A stretch of 64,000 nt of DNA from Nostoc sp. UHCC 0302 (GTDB taxonomy: Bacteria; Cyanobacteriota; Cyanobacteriia; Cyanobacteriales; Nostocaceae): contig NZ_CP151099.1 in assembly GCF_038096175.1 (NCBI RefSeq), positions 4,248,501 through 4,312,500 on the forward strand, read 5' to 3'. The notes below the pieces were generated by a model. That model saw only the letters and a list, made by a program, of their open reading frames with translations, ran no database searches and was not told the origin of the DNA. Shown piece after piece: positions 44,763 to 51,862 of this stretch. Position 1 is the stretch's first letter. Each line of letters starts with the position of its first letter. The translations under genes were made by a program, and so were the position numbers.

Positions 44763-45467
44763 TTATTTTTCTTTATATGCTCCGGCGTAATCAATCACGC
44801 ATATTGTTTTGTATACTTTGTGAGTTCCATAAGCAACGCCAGCAACTTTAAAACTGTTATTAAAGATATTTTTTCTATGACCGCGATCGCTTACACCATC
44901 ATCAATAATTAATTGCATAACAATATCTTGGGCAGTGTTTGGCCCATAACTGATATTTTCACCTGCGGTCGTTTGCCATTTACCATAGCGATTAATCCGA
45001 GTAAAAGGGCTGCTACCATCGCTCCCATTGTGACCTGTAACACCTTTTGGGCCTTGGTCTTTAACATGATCTTGAGCACCTTGAGACATCCCCTTAGATG
45101 CACTCAAAACTCCTACAGGACGGGCTGATTTGAGAAATGCGATCGCTTCATCAACTGCTTTCACACCTTCTTGAGTTATTAAATAACTATTTTCAGAAAT
45201 TTTGACTCGCTTACTCTGAAAAAGTTTTCTATAGTTTTCAATAATAGGAATGTATGCTTTAGGATTTGCCCGCACTTGGTTCATTTCATTAATCACCTGT
45301 TGTTCTAACGGTGAAAGGTAACTTGCTTTTGCTAACAAAGTCGGACTAGTTGTTTGGACTACAGGCGGAATAGATTGTGCTACGGATGGACGAGATTGCA
45401 ATAGTTGATTAGAGCAGCCAACTATTAAACTAACTGGTAAAAATAGCCAAAATCCAATACGACGCAT
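44763..45467 (-). CDS. CAP/SCP-family lipoprotein
   Basis: A 234-residue CAP domain protein with a lipoprotein signal: [17 protein letters not shown], the cysteine following VG as in a lipobox. After a linker rich in S, P and T (about 20-50) the CAP domain runs from [19 protein letters not shown] to the end, with the four conserved blocks, [27 protein letters not shown] and RGHRKNIF among them. It is about 80 percent similar to the neighbouring gene. Extracellular or periplasmic; such proteins bind ligands or metal, with peptidase roles proposed. It is upstream and in the same direction as its copy, 134 bp apart. Confidence 0.92.
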   Translation of the reverse strand: MRRIGFWLFLPVSLIVGCSNQLLQSRPSVAQSIPPVVQTTSPTLLAKASYLSPLEQQVINEMNQVRANPKAYIPIIENYRKLFQSKRVKISENSYLITQEGVKAVDEAIAFLKSARPVGVLSASKGMSQGAQDHVKDQGPKGVTGHNGSDGSSPFTRINRYGKWQTTAGENISYGPNTAQDIVMQLIIDDGVSDRGHRKNIFNNSFKVAGVAYGTHKVYKTICVIDYAGAYKEK

Positions 45468-46188
45468 TAATTACCTCACATTTTTTCTAGGGTTTTATTT
45501 AGTGAATTAGATGCACCGCAGGATTGAAGAAATCGGAATTTTCAACGCTAAGAAAAATCTTTAGAAGTTTCCGAACTTTTACTGGTGACATTTATAGTCA
45601 TATAAAGCACAGGCGAACCTGTAATTTCTCTACTATCTTGGTTGTTTTAATTAATTCACTTATATACTTACTGTAGTTTCAAGAACCTAGTAACGTAAAG
45701 ATCGGTTTTTAACTAAGTACACATGACCTTCAAAAAAAAGTGAGTTTGAGGTGCGTAATTTTGACATTTCCCCAAACCTTTCTTTGTGATATCGAGAGGT
45801 GGGAAAAAGACATTAATCGAACTCAATTTAAAAAAAGGGTTGAAAATACACGAAGATAATTTTTAGAACTTAGGCAGTGAATATGAAAAATTAAGGGTTT
45901 AGGTTGTGGTAAAAAATCAAAAATCCTCACTACACTCAGTCTTCATACTCCGCTCTGGGTACGTAAGTTCTGATTTATATAGTGAGGACTCAATACCTTT
46001 CGGTTAAGTAACTTTTTGGTTGAGGCAGGCGGGGGGAGTAGAGGGGCAGGGGAAGAAATGGAAGAAGAATTAAAAAATGTCTTCAATATTTCCTCCAATT
46101 CTCCCCCTGCTTATCCGAAACGTATTGAGTGGGGACTAATACCTCAAATCCGAATTGAAGTGATTCTTAGTACAGATTGGTATAAGCA
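45468..46188. other. Intergenic stretch containing an inverted-repeat element
   Basis: No gene. The first 500 bases are AT-rich with no recognised feature. An inverted-repeat element of about 157 bp lies at 45981-46137 (own entry), then 51 bases lead into the membrane protein gene. Confidence 0.6.
45981..46137. repeat. Inverted-repeat element, about 157 bp
   Basis: ACTCAATACCTTTCGG (45988-46003) is matched inversely by CCGAAACGTATTGAGT (46115-46130) with one mismatch. Inside, GGGGCAGGGGAAGAAATGG (plus) opposes TTTCCTCCAATTCTCCCCC, so much of the element can pair. There is no ORF in it. It could be a MITE-like unit or a structured RNA leader. Confidence 0.6.
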
Positions 46189-46635
46189 ATGACTCAAAAA
46201 GCTGCTCTGTCTCGATTCGCCTTAGCATTTATTGCAGGCTTTGTTTCTGTTTTGCTGTTTCACCAAGGGATGTTGGCGCTGCTGCACACGATTAATTTTG
46301 CACCTCGCGCACCTTATTCGACGATACCGACGCAGCCGTTAGGAATTCCTCAAATCTTGTCAAGTGCTTTTTGGGGAGGGATTTGGGGTTTGATTTGGCT
46401 AGTAGCGATCGCCCCTCGCTTTCGGCAAGAAAAAAGCTATTGGTTAGCAGCGTTAATATTTGGTGCGATCGCCCCAACATTAGTAGCTTGGTTTATTGTT
46501 GCACCACTTAAAGGTCAGCCTCCCGCTGGTGGTTGGCAACTTGTGGGAATAATTACAGGTCTATTAGTTAATGGTGCTTGGGGTGTGGGAACCGCTGGAT
46601 TATTTAAATTGTTAACTAGAAGGCAGTCATACTAA
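46189..46635 (+). CDS. Membrane protein of unknown function
   Basis: A 148-residue hydrophobic protein, not recognised by name. Four membrane segments: about 8-28 (RFALAFIAGFVSVLLFHQGM), 57-73, 84-104 and 116-137. A conserved-looking loop APRAPYSTIPTQPLGIPQIL lies between the first two. It reads as an intact cyanobacterial membrane protein. Heptamer repeats begin at its stop codon. No function is proposed. Confidence 0.75.
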   Translation: MTQKAALSRFALAFIAGFVSVLLFHQGMLALLHTINFAPRAPYSTIPTQPLGIPQILSSAFWGGIWGLIWLVAIAPRFRQEKSYWLAALIFGAIAPTLVAWFIVAPLKGQPPAGGWQLVGIITGLLVNGAWGVGTAGLFKLLTRRQSY

Positions 46636-46672
46636 TTCGTAATTCGTAATTCGTAATTCGTAATTCGTAATT
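46634..46672. repeat. Heptamer tandem repeat (ATTCGTA)n
   Basis: Five consecutive copies of the heptamer AATTCGT directly after the membrane protein gene; its TAA stop is formed at the array border. This is an STRR-type repeat. Confidence 0.92.
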
Positions 46673-46696
46673 AATACTAGTGACGGATAGACCATT

Positions 46697-46725
46697 GTAG
46701 AGACGTTGCATTGCAACGTCTCTGC
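46697..46725. repeat. Palindromic repeat downstream of tldD
   Basis: GTAGAGACGTTGCA paired with TTGCAACGTCTCTGC; the arms form a strong hairpin of 12 bp or more, 14 bp past the tldD stop in the minus direction. It may help end convergent transcripts; no T-run follows on the minus strand. Confidence 0.8.
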
Positions 46726-46738
46726 TGTTTTGAATTTT

Positions 46739-48133
46739 TTAACTTTCTCCGCCTACTACTACATCTCGAATTCGCAAGCTGGGGCCACCACAACCTACAG
46801 GCAACCCGTTTTGTCCTCCCTTACCGCAACCGCCAGATTCATCCCAGTAAAAGTCATCACCTATTGCCTCAATATCGGCTAAGGTTTGGAATACATTACC
46901 TGAAAGCGTTACATCCCGCACTGGTTCAGCAATTTTGCCATTTCTAATCATCCATGCTTCCCCGGCACTAAAGGTGAACATTTCTCCATTCGTCATGCCA
47001 CCCAACCAATTACGGGCATATACTCCTTCTTTGACACCCGTAAACAAGTCATCAACAGGTGTTTTACCCCGTTCAATCCAGGTATTTGTCATCCTCACAA
47101 TAGGATTAAAGTGATAATTAAGACAGCGGGCATTACCTGTAGGCGCTTCTTCTAATTTGCCAGCAGTTTCGCGCGAATGTAAACGTCCAACTAAAACACC
47201 ATCTTTTATTAATTGGGTAGTAGTCGCAGGTGTGCCTTCGTCGTCATAAAAATAGCTACCACGATGTCCCTCTGGGGCAGCACCATCAAAAATTTGTAGT
47301 TCTTCTGGGCCAAAACGCCGCCCGATGGTCATGACTTCCAACAAATCGGGATTTTCGTAAGCCATATCAGCTTCCGAAAGATGTCCAAAAGCTTCGTGAA
47401 CAAATAACCCGGTGAGAATGGGGTCAATGACTACAGTGTAAGTATTACCTTTGACTGATGGTAAAGATAAGGCTGCAACAGCTCTTTGAGCTGCACCCTT
47501 GACTTGTTCGTCTAAATTAGTTAAATCTTCATAGGCTTTACGAGAGCCTGTAGTTTCTCGTCCAGTTTGTACAGTTTCGCCATTTCTAGCGGTGGCAGCA
47601 AAGCGCATTTCCATGTCCACCCAAGATTGATCAATTAGCGTACCTTCTGAGGTAGCAAGAATAATTCTTTGGGCGCTGTCACCATAACGTACAGAAGTGG
47701 TGGTTATCCGGGCATCAATGCTTTTGAGCAACTCAGTATAACGAGCGCACAATTGTTTTTTCTGAGAAAGCGAAATTTTTCGGGGGTCAGTGCCTGTCAG
47801 AGGTAGTTCACATATTGCTTGCACTGGGTCAATAGGAGCGAGTAAAGTTTCTTCATCACCAACCATCCGGGCGGCTGCGATCGCTTCTTCAATCCGCTCT
47901 TTAATTGTCGAAAGCTGGTTAAAGCAACTTAAACCCCAACCACCTTTATAGCAAGCACGAATATGTCCACCAATTGAGATGCCTTCGCTTAAGGTTTCTA
48001 CCTTGTCGCCACGCAACAAGATATCAGTCCCTTCTGCTTCTTCAAGGCGAATCATCAAATAATCTACACGGGATGAGTAGCGAGTGATGAGGTCAGAAAG
48101 CAAATTTTGTGCGTCAGCAAGTGTAGTCGGCAT
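46739..48133 (-). CDS. tldD: Metalloprotease TldD
   Basis: A 464-residue TldD/PmbA family zinc metalloprotease that with TldE cleaves peptides and matures small peptides in other bacteria. The HExxxH zinc motif HEAFGH is at 246-251, preceded by VVIDPILTGLFV. The C-terminal domain has RCLNYHFNPIVRMTNTWIE, TNGEMFTFSAGEAWMI and the GCGKGGQNGLPVGCGGPS tail typical of TldD. The length is standard. A TldE partner is not in the window. The gene is intact and monocistronic. Confidence 0.95.
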   Translation of the reverse strand: MPTTLADAQNLLSDLITRYSSRVDYLMIRLEEAEGTDILLRGDKVETLSEGISIGGHIRACYKGGWGLSCFNQLSTIKERIEEAIAAARMVGDEETLLAPIDPVQAICELPLTGTDPRKISLSQKKQLCARYTELLKSIDARITTTSVRYGDSAQRIILATSEGTLIDQSWVDMEMRFAATARNGETVQTGRETTGSRKAYEDLTNLDEQVKGAAQRAVAALSLPSVKGNTYTVVIDPILTGLFVHEAFGHLSEADMAYENPDLLEVMTIGRRFGPEELQIFDGAAPEGHRGSYFYDDEGTPATTTQLIKDGVLVGRLHSRETAGKLEEAPTGNARCLNYHFNPIVRMTNTWIERGKTPVDDLFTGVKEGVYARNWLGGMTNGEMFTFSAGEAWMIRNGKIAEPVRDVTLSGNVFQTLADIEAIGDDFYWDESGGCGKGGQNGLPVGCGGPSLRIRDVVVGGES

Positions 48134-48276
48134 TTCGGGGTAGTGACCAAGAGTAACTACTTTTATTTTAGGGAATTTTGCTAGTATACGATAAAGTTAA
48201 CTGACACCAAGTTACGCTAATTTAACAAGAATTTTGCAGTCAGAATTCCAAATTGAATTGGAGTGTGGCTAATGGA

Positions 48277-48380
48277 TAAATAAACAGGTTTAATTAATGT
48301 GTCCTGAATTCTGCATTCTGATTTTTGCTAAATAAACAGGTTTAATTAATGTGTTCTGAATTCTGCATTCTGCATTCTTC
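48277..48380. repeat. Tandem duplication of about 52 bp
   Basis: TAAATAAACAGGTTTAATTA (48277) recurs at 48329, each copy running on into CTGAATTCTGCATTCTG; the second is followed by another ATTCTGC heptamer. The duplication lies between the convergent-side end of the photolyase-like pair and tldD's upstream region. Confidence 0.85.
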
Positions 48381-48385
48381 TTCAA

Positions 48386-48802
48386 TTATTCAAAAACATA
48401 TTTTTCTGCAACTTTCCAATAGCGCGAGAAGCGCTTCAAGTCGATATATCCGTCATACTCAAAAAATGGTTCCACTTCAAATATCTCTAAGTTCAAATAG
48501 CGCTCAATTTCTTCACAGATATTCTCAAATCGTGGGCTAGGACTATCAACTGTCACAACTAGCTTGGCATCATGTTCTTTAGCGAAGGCTAAAATTTCTT
48601 GTGCTACATCTCCACGACGAATCACAACGGGTAACTCTAGCAGACATTCGTAAATAAAAGTAAGGCGTTTAAGGCTCAGTTGCCATTCCTTAAGCAAAGC
48701 ATCGTCCCAAACCCAGATTGCTGGAGCATCTGGGTATTCTTGTAATGCGGGGTTGTATGGACTAAGACAGTCACCATGTACCCAAACAATTGGTTTATTC
48801 AT
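48386..48802 (-). CDS. Stand-alone photolyase-type alpha/beta (N-terminal) domain
   Basis: A 138-residue protein that resembles the N-terminal alpha/beta domain of photolyase/cryptochromes: KPIVWVHGDCLSPYNPALQ corresponds to the first strand and the D-N-P-A-L loop, AIWVWDDALLKEWQLSLKRL to the second strand and helix, and LPVVIRRGDVAQEILAFAKE, KLVVTVDSPSPRFENICEEI to the following strands. No FAD domain is attached. It lies 57 bp downstream of a gene for the FAD domain on the same strand, so the two domains of a photolyase are encoded separately and in reversed order. A complex between the two products is inferred. The assignment is by pattern. Confidence 0.72.
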   Translation of the reverse strand: MNKPIVWVHGDCLSPYNPALQEYPDAPAIWVWDDALLKEWQLSLKRLTFIYECLLELPVVIRRGDVAQEILAFAKEHDAKLVVTVDSPSPRFENICEEIERYLNLEIFEVEPFFEYDGYIDLKRFSRYWKVAEKYVFE

Positions 48803-48859
48803 AGTATTTTAAATTGTGGTTTATTGATAGTTTAGCTGACTATATAAATTTTTAATTGT

Positions 48860-49699
48860 TTAGCGTCGCTTCTTACTACGCTGCCAACTTTGACTGTTTG
48901 ATTGTTTATTAAATTCTCCATTGGGAAAAAGTTGTTGTTCTAATTCTTCATAACTGCCTTCAAAATCGCAATTACCGTAAAGGGGACATTGCTGGCAATA
49001 GACGCCTTTCGTATAGCGTTCTAAGTTTTCGCGATTGAAGAAATAAGGCTTATGGCTAAAAGTACTAGCAACCCATTGCCATGACATATTATTACTAGCT
49101 GGATCTCCATCTAAAAGATGTTCCAGAAACCATTTGGCTCCCATTTGCCAACGAGTACGTCGCCAATGAATAATATATGCTGCTAACCACATCCGGGCGT
49201 GATTGTGCAAGTAGCCAGTTTTGCGTAAGTCATTGCTAAAGCTGTCGATGCAAACTCGTCCTGTAATGCCTTCTTTAATATCTTTTGGTAAATCAGTCGC
49301 GTATTGTCTTGCGGTATAACCCGTTTTGTATTCCTCTTGGTCTTGCCAAATGCTGTCACCTAGCTTCACATATAACCGTTGCCAGTAGTCTCGCCAAGCT
49401 AACTCGTTAATTAGTTTAGTGGCATCTTCTGAATTTTCTACATGGTTAAGCACATAATCCCGAATTTCTCGCAAGCTCAAAACACCATAACGAATGTAAG
49501 GCGAAAGTCGCGTGACTGCACCTGTTAAAAAGTTTCGTGTTTTACTGTAATCTAATGGGTCTATTTTTTGTAATGCTTGTTCAGCAGCTTTACGTCCCCC
49601 GATAATTTCACCGATATTGTCATCACGCTCTGCTGCATCTGGAAATTGTTCCCGAAGGTAGGCTATTAACTCATTGCGGTTAACAAATTCATTTAGCAT
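48860..49699 (-). CDS. FAD-binding photolyase/cryptochrome C-terminal domain protein, putative Fe-S type
   Basis: About 279 residues covering only the helical FAD domain of photolyases: TRLSPYIRYGVLSLREIRDY, ELAWRDYWQRLY, TGYLHNHARMWLAAYIIHW, LLDGDPASNNMSWQWVASTF and KPYFFNRENLERYTKGVYC. Numbered from the chosen start, Cys150, Cys235, Cys238 and Cys244 give spacing C-84-C-2-C-5-C. This resembles the four-cysteine set of the Fe-S photolyases (PhrB type: one helix cysteine about 88 residues before a CxxC and a fourth). The start ATG at 49699 is chosen since AAGGA lies seven bases upstream; a longer ATG at 49726 has none. The alpha/beta domain is the next gene. Role could be DNA repair or light signalling. 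Confidence 0.82.
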   Translation of the reverse strand: MLNEFVNRNELIAYLREQFPDAAERDDNIGEIIGGRKAAEQALQKIDPLDYSKTRNFLTGAVTRLSPYIRYGVLSLREIRDYVLNHVENSEDATKLINELAWRDYWQRLYVKLGDSIWQDQEEYKTGYTARQYATDLPKDIKEGITGRVCIDSFSNDLRKTGYLHNHARMWLAAYIIHWRRTRWQMGAKWFLEHLLDGDPASNNMSWQWVASTFSHKPYFFNRENLERYTKGVYCQQCPLYGNCDFEGSYEELEQQLFPNGEFNKQSNSQSWQRSKKRR

Positions 49700-49807
49700 A
49701 TTTTGTTCCTTATACGATAATTGCATTTGACAGAGTATTTATAAAGTAAAAATAAAGTTACTGTAGGGTGTGTTAGGCGCATATTTCAATGTGCAGGAGA
49801 GAAAACT

Positions 49808-50134
49808 ATGGCATGGATTTATCTTTTTATTGCTGGTTTACTTGAAATTGGATGGGCAATTGGTCTTAAGTATTCACAGGGGTTTAGCAAGATTGGTATA
49901 AGCATCGCTACTGTTGCTTGTATGATATTGAGTTTTGCTTTCTTGTCAATAGCACTCCGCACTCTGCCAGTAGGTACTGCTTATGCCGTTTGGACTGGTA
50001 TAGGAGCTGTTGGTACTGCTGTGCTAGGTGTAGTTTTGTTTGGAGAACCTGCTGAAATGAAGCGCTTTATCTGCATTGGCTTAATTCTGGCAGGCGTAGC
50101 GGGGCTTAGGTTTGTCTCTTCATCTTCACACTAA
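49808..50134 (+). CDS. sugE: SMR-family exporter, SugE/Gdx-like
   Basis: A 108-residue small multidrug resistance protein with four membrane segments (about 2-21, 30-48, 57-78, 84-103). The membrane glutamate is in [16 protein letters not shown], and the GLKYSQGF sequence is typical of the SugE/Gdx subgroup, which exports guanidinium or quaternary compounds, rather than Emr[21 protein letters not shown] is the standard third segment. A GGAG-type Shine-Dalgarno sequence precedes the ATG. No guanidine riboswitch was recognised upstream. Functions as a dimer in the inner membrane. Confidence 0.9.
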   Translation: MAWIYLFIAGLLEIGWAIGLKYSQGFSKIGISIATVACMILSFAFLSIALRTLPVGTAYAVWTGIGAVGTAVLGVVLFGEPAEMKRFICIGLILAGVAGLRFVSSSSH

Positions 50135-50735
50135 GGCAAGGAACAGATAGAGAATGATAACTTAGGACTCAGCACTTTTAAGCCAGTCCCAATAAAAAAT
50201 CTCACTACTATATATAGAAAAGGAATATTCCTTACACCTTTTTTCAAACCAAGAGATGTAATGGCATAACCAAGCAATGTAATGGCATAACCAAGCGATG
50301 TAATGGCATAACCGAGCGATGCAATGGCATAACCGAGCGATGCAATGGCATAACCAAGCGATGCAATGGCATAACCGAGCGATGCAATGGCATAACCAAG
50401 CGATGCAATGGCATAACCAAGTCATGTAATGGCATAACCGAATGATGCATTCGCAATGCAGCCTTATGAACTTCGCATATCACCAAGTATGAAAAAGCAA
50501 CAAGGAGAACAATAATAATTGTTTTAACTTCTAACTCAACAAGACCAGTTGCTTGAATGAAGGGAATCTGCTTAAATACGCTGGCTTGTTAGCGCTTAGC
50601 GCTTTCACAAACAATAGGTGCAAATGTTTCGTGTATAAATAAATTTATTGTTTATTTTCAATTTCATCCTGGTTAGCCTAAAATTTAGGCAGTTACTGTA
50701 TTGCTCATTTCTAAGCTCACAATTCTAAGCTCACA
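50135..50735. other. Intergenic stretch dominated by a 21-bp array
   Basis: The 600 bases between sugE and the DUF2470 gene hold the 21-bp tandem array (own entry). The rest is AT-rich; the last 40 bases contain a direct repeat TCTAAGCTCACAAT just before the DUF2470 start. No gene is called. Confidence 0.7.
50249..50449. repeat. 21-bp tandem repeat array, nine copies
   Basis: AATGGCATAACC occurs nine times at exact 21-bp spacing (50260, 50281, 50302, 50323, 50344, 50365, 50386, 50407, 50428). Between them lies (G/A)AGCGATG(T/C), with three copies in GTAATGG form, five in GCAATGG form and one GTAATGG again. Because 21 is a multiple of three, the minus strand stays open in two frames, with repeating heptapeptides such as RLVMPLH and WLCHCIA. 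Confidence 0.95.
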
Positions 50736-51020
50736 ATGTCTGAACATTTCTCTGCTGAAATTAGCTCGCGCATTTGCAATCACATGAATGAAGATCATGC
50801 TGAAGCTGTAGTTCTTTATGCTCAAGCTTTTGGCGGTGTCACAGATGCCACGTTAGCAGAAATGCTCTCAATTGATTCTGAGGGTATGGATTTAACAGCA
50901 CAAGTCAATGGAGAAGCTGTACCAGTTCGCATTCAGTTTGATCATGTTTTAGCAGATGCTGAAGATGCTCATCAAACTTTGATTGCAATGGTGAAGCAGG
51001 CACGAGTTAAGGCAAAGTAG
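50736..51020 (+). CDS. DUF2470 protein
   Basis: A 94-residue single-domain protein of the DUF2470 family: ISSRICNHMNEDHAEAVVLY, AQAFGGVTDATLAEMLSIDS and MDLTAQVNGEAVPVRIQFDH. The domain is also the C-terminal part of HugZ-type heme-binding and pyridoxamine-oxidase-like proteins, where the NHMNEDH histidines matter, so heme or tetrapyrrole binding is possible. It is intact, monocistronic and soluble. Confidence 0.88.
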   Translation: MSEHFSAEISSRICNHMNEDHAEAVVLYAQAFGGVTDATLAEMLSIDSEGMDLTAQVNGEAVPVRIQFDHVLADAEDAHQTLIAMVKQARVKAK

Positions 51021-51214
51021 AAATCAAGGCTTGTGCTGCAATAAACTAGGAGTATATGCTGTCCGTAGTTGGTGCTTTAGGGAAGACAGCGCTAACTATA
51101 AACTTATCAAATCAAACTTGACGCAGTATAGCAGGGAATAGGGTTGAAAGTCTTTTGGTATCCGGGTTTTATGTTCAGTTGATGTCCTAAACTACCTGGC
51201 GACAACTATATCTC

Positions 51215-51658
51215 CTAAACTAGAAAGTCAGGATCAAGAACCTGTCGGATAGAAAAAGGACAGTCAATAGGAAAAGTTTCGATTGGCTTTTGGGTTTCCT
51301 TAGCTGCATCTCGACGGGAACGCCGATAATATTTCTGTATCCACTCCAAGTCTTCAATAAAGCGTTGCAAACTGGGAGTATCTTCTAAGCAATCCTGAAT
51401 TTGGTCTCGGCAGTTTGAGATTGTGTTAACCCAACTTTTGGTTTTTCGCTCTGGTTGATATTGGCATTTGAGTAAGTGCATTAAAAGTACTTGTAAGTAA
51501 CTTCCAAGTTGCTTTTGTTCACTTCGACCCAAAGCTTCAAGTTCCTCTACCAAATGTTCCACGTCTAACTCAGCCCAGCATCCTTTCTTCAGATACTCAG
51601 CCTGTTGCTGCGTCCATAGCAGAAAGTCGCTTTTGTAGAGCGTTGCTTTACTTATCAA
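51215..51658 (-). CDS. DUF29 protein
   Basis: A 147-residue DUF29 family protein, abundant in cyanobacteria and of unknown function: LYKSDFLLWTQQQAEYLKKG, DVEHLVEELEALGRSEQKQL, LQVLLMHLLKCQYQPERKTK, and a C-terminal CPFSIRQVLDPDFLV. The structure is likely all-helical. DUF29 genes are often found near accessory or defence regions; here it is next to an amylase gene in the same direction, 204 bp apart. Nothing indicates a partner. Confidence 0.9.
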   Translation of the reverse strand: MISKATLYKSDFLLWTQQQAEYLKKGCWAELDVEHLVEELEALGRSEQKQLGSYLQVLLMHLLKCQYQPERKTKSWVNTISNCRDQIQDCLEDTPSLQRFIEDLEWIQKYYRRSRRDAAKETQKPIETFPIDCPFSIRQVLDPDFLV

Positions 51659-51801
51659 CGGTTGCCTCCTCTGCTTTGAGCAACATTTTCTATATTTTCG
51701 CCCAATGGAGAAAGTAATCCCTTATCTTTTACCACGCTGATGCAGCAATGTGTTTATGTTATGCCGCTATTTCCATATTATATAAATTCACAAATAATAA
51801 A

Positions 51802-51841
51802 TGAAGCATGAAAGAGTAATATTTACAACCTTCATGCTTCA
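51802..51841 (-). terminator. Putative terminator of the amylase gene
   Basis: A perfect 11-bp stem, TGAAGCATGAA and TTCATGCTTCA, with an 18-base loop, 21 bp past the stop codon of the amylase gene and followed on the minus strand by TTTATTATTTG. A good intrinsic terminator candidate. Confidence 0.7.
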
Positions 51842-51862
51842 CATTGATGAATTCTTAGCAGC

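Noticed and set aside
48386-49726. The photolyase pair as one gene split by a sequencing error
   Set aside because: The FAD domain comes before the alpha/beta domain, the reverse of a normal photolyase, with a 57-bp gap and separate starts, so a single frameshift cannot explain it.
49727-49807. A guanidine riboswitch before the SugE/Gdx-like gene
   Set aside because: The 81-bp upstream region shows none of the conserved ykkC-type motifs that I could recognise and is too short.
50249-50449. Possible CRISPR or iteron origin from 21-bp repeats
   Set aside because: No spacers, no replication gene nearby, and slippage-type variation explains the array better.
50162-50486. Two overlapping minus-strand ORFs with heptapeptide repeats
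   Set aside because: Not called as genes because two frames of the same repeat are equally open, which is expected for a 21-bp unit; reported as a repeat finding instead.
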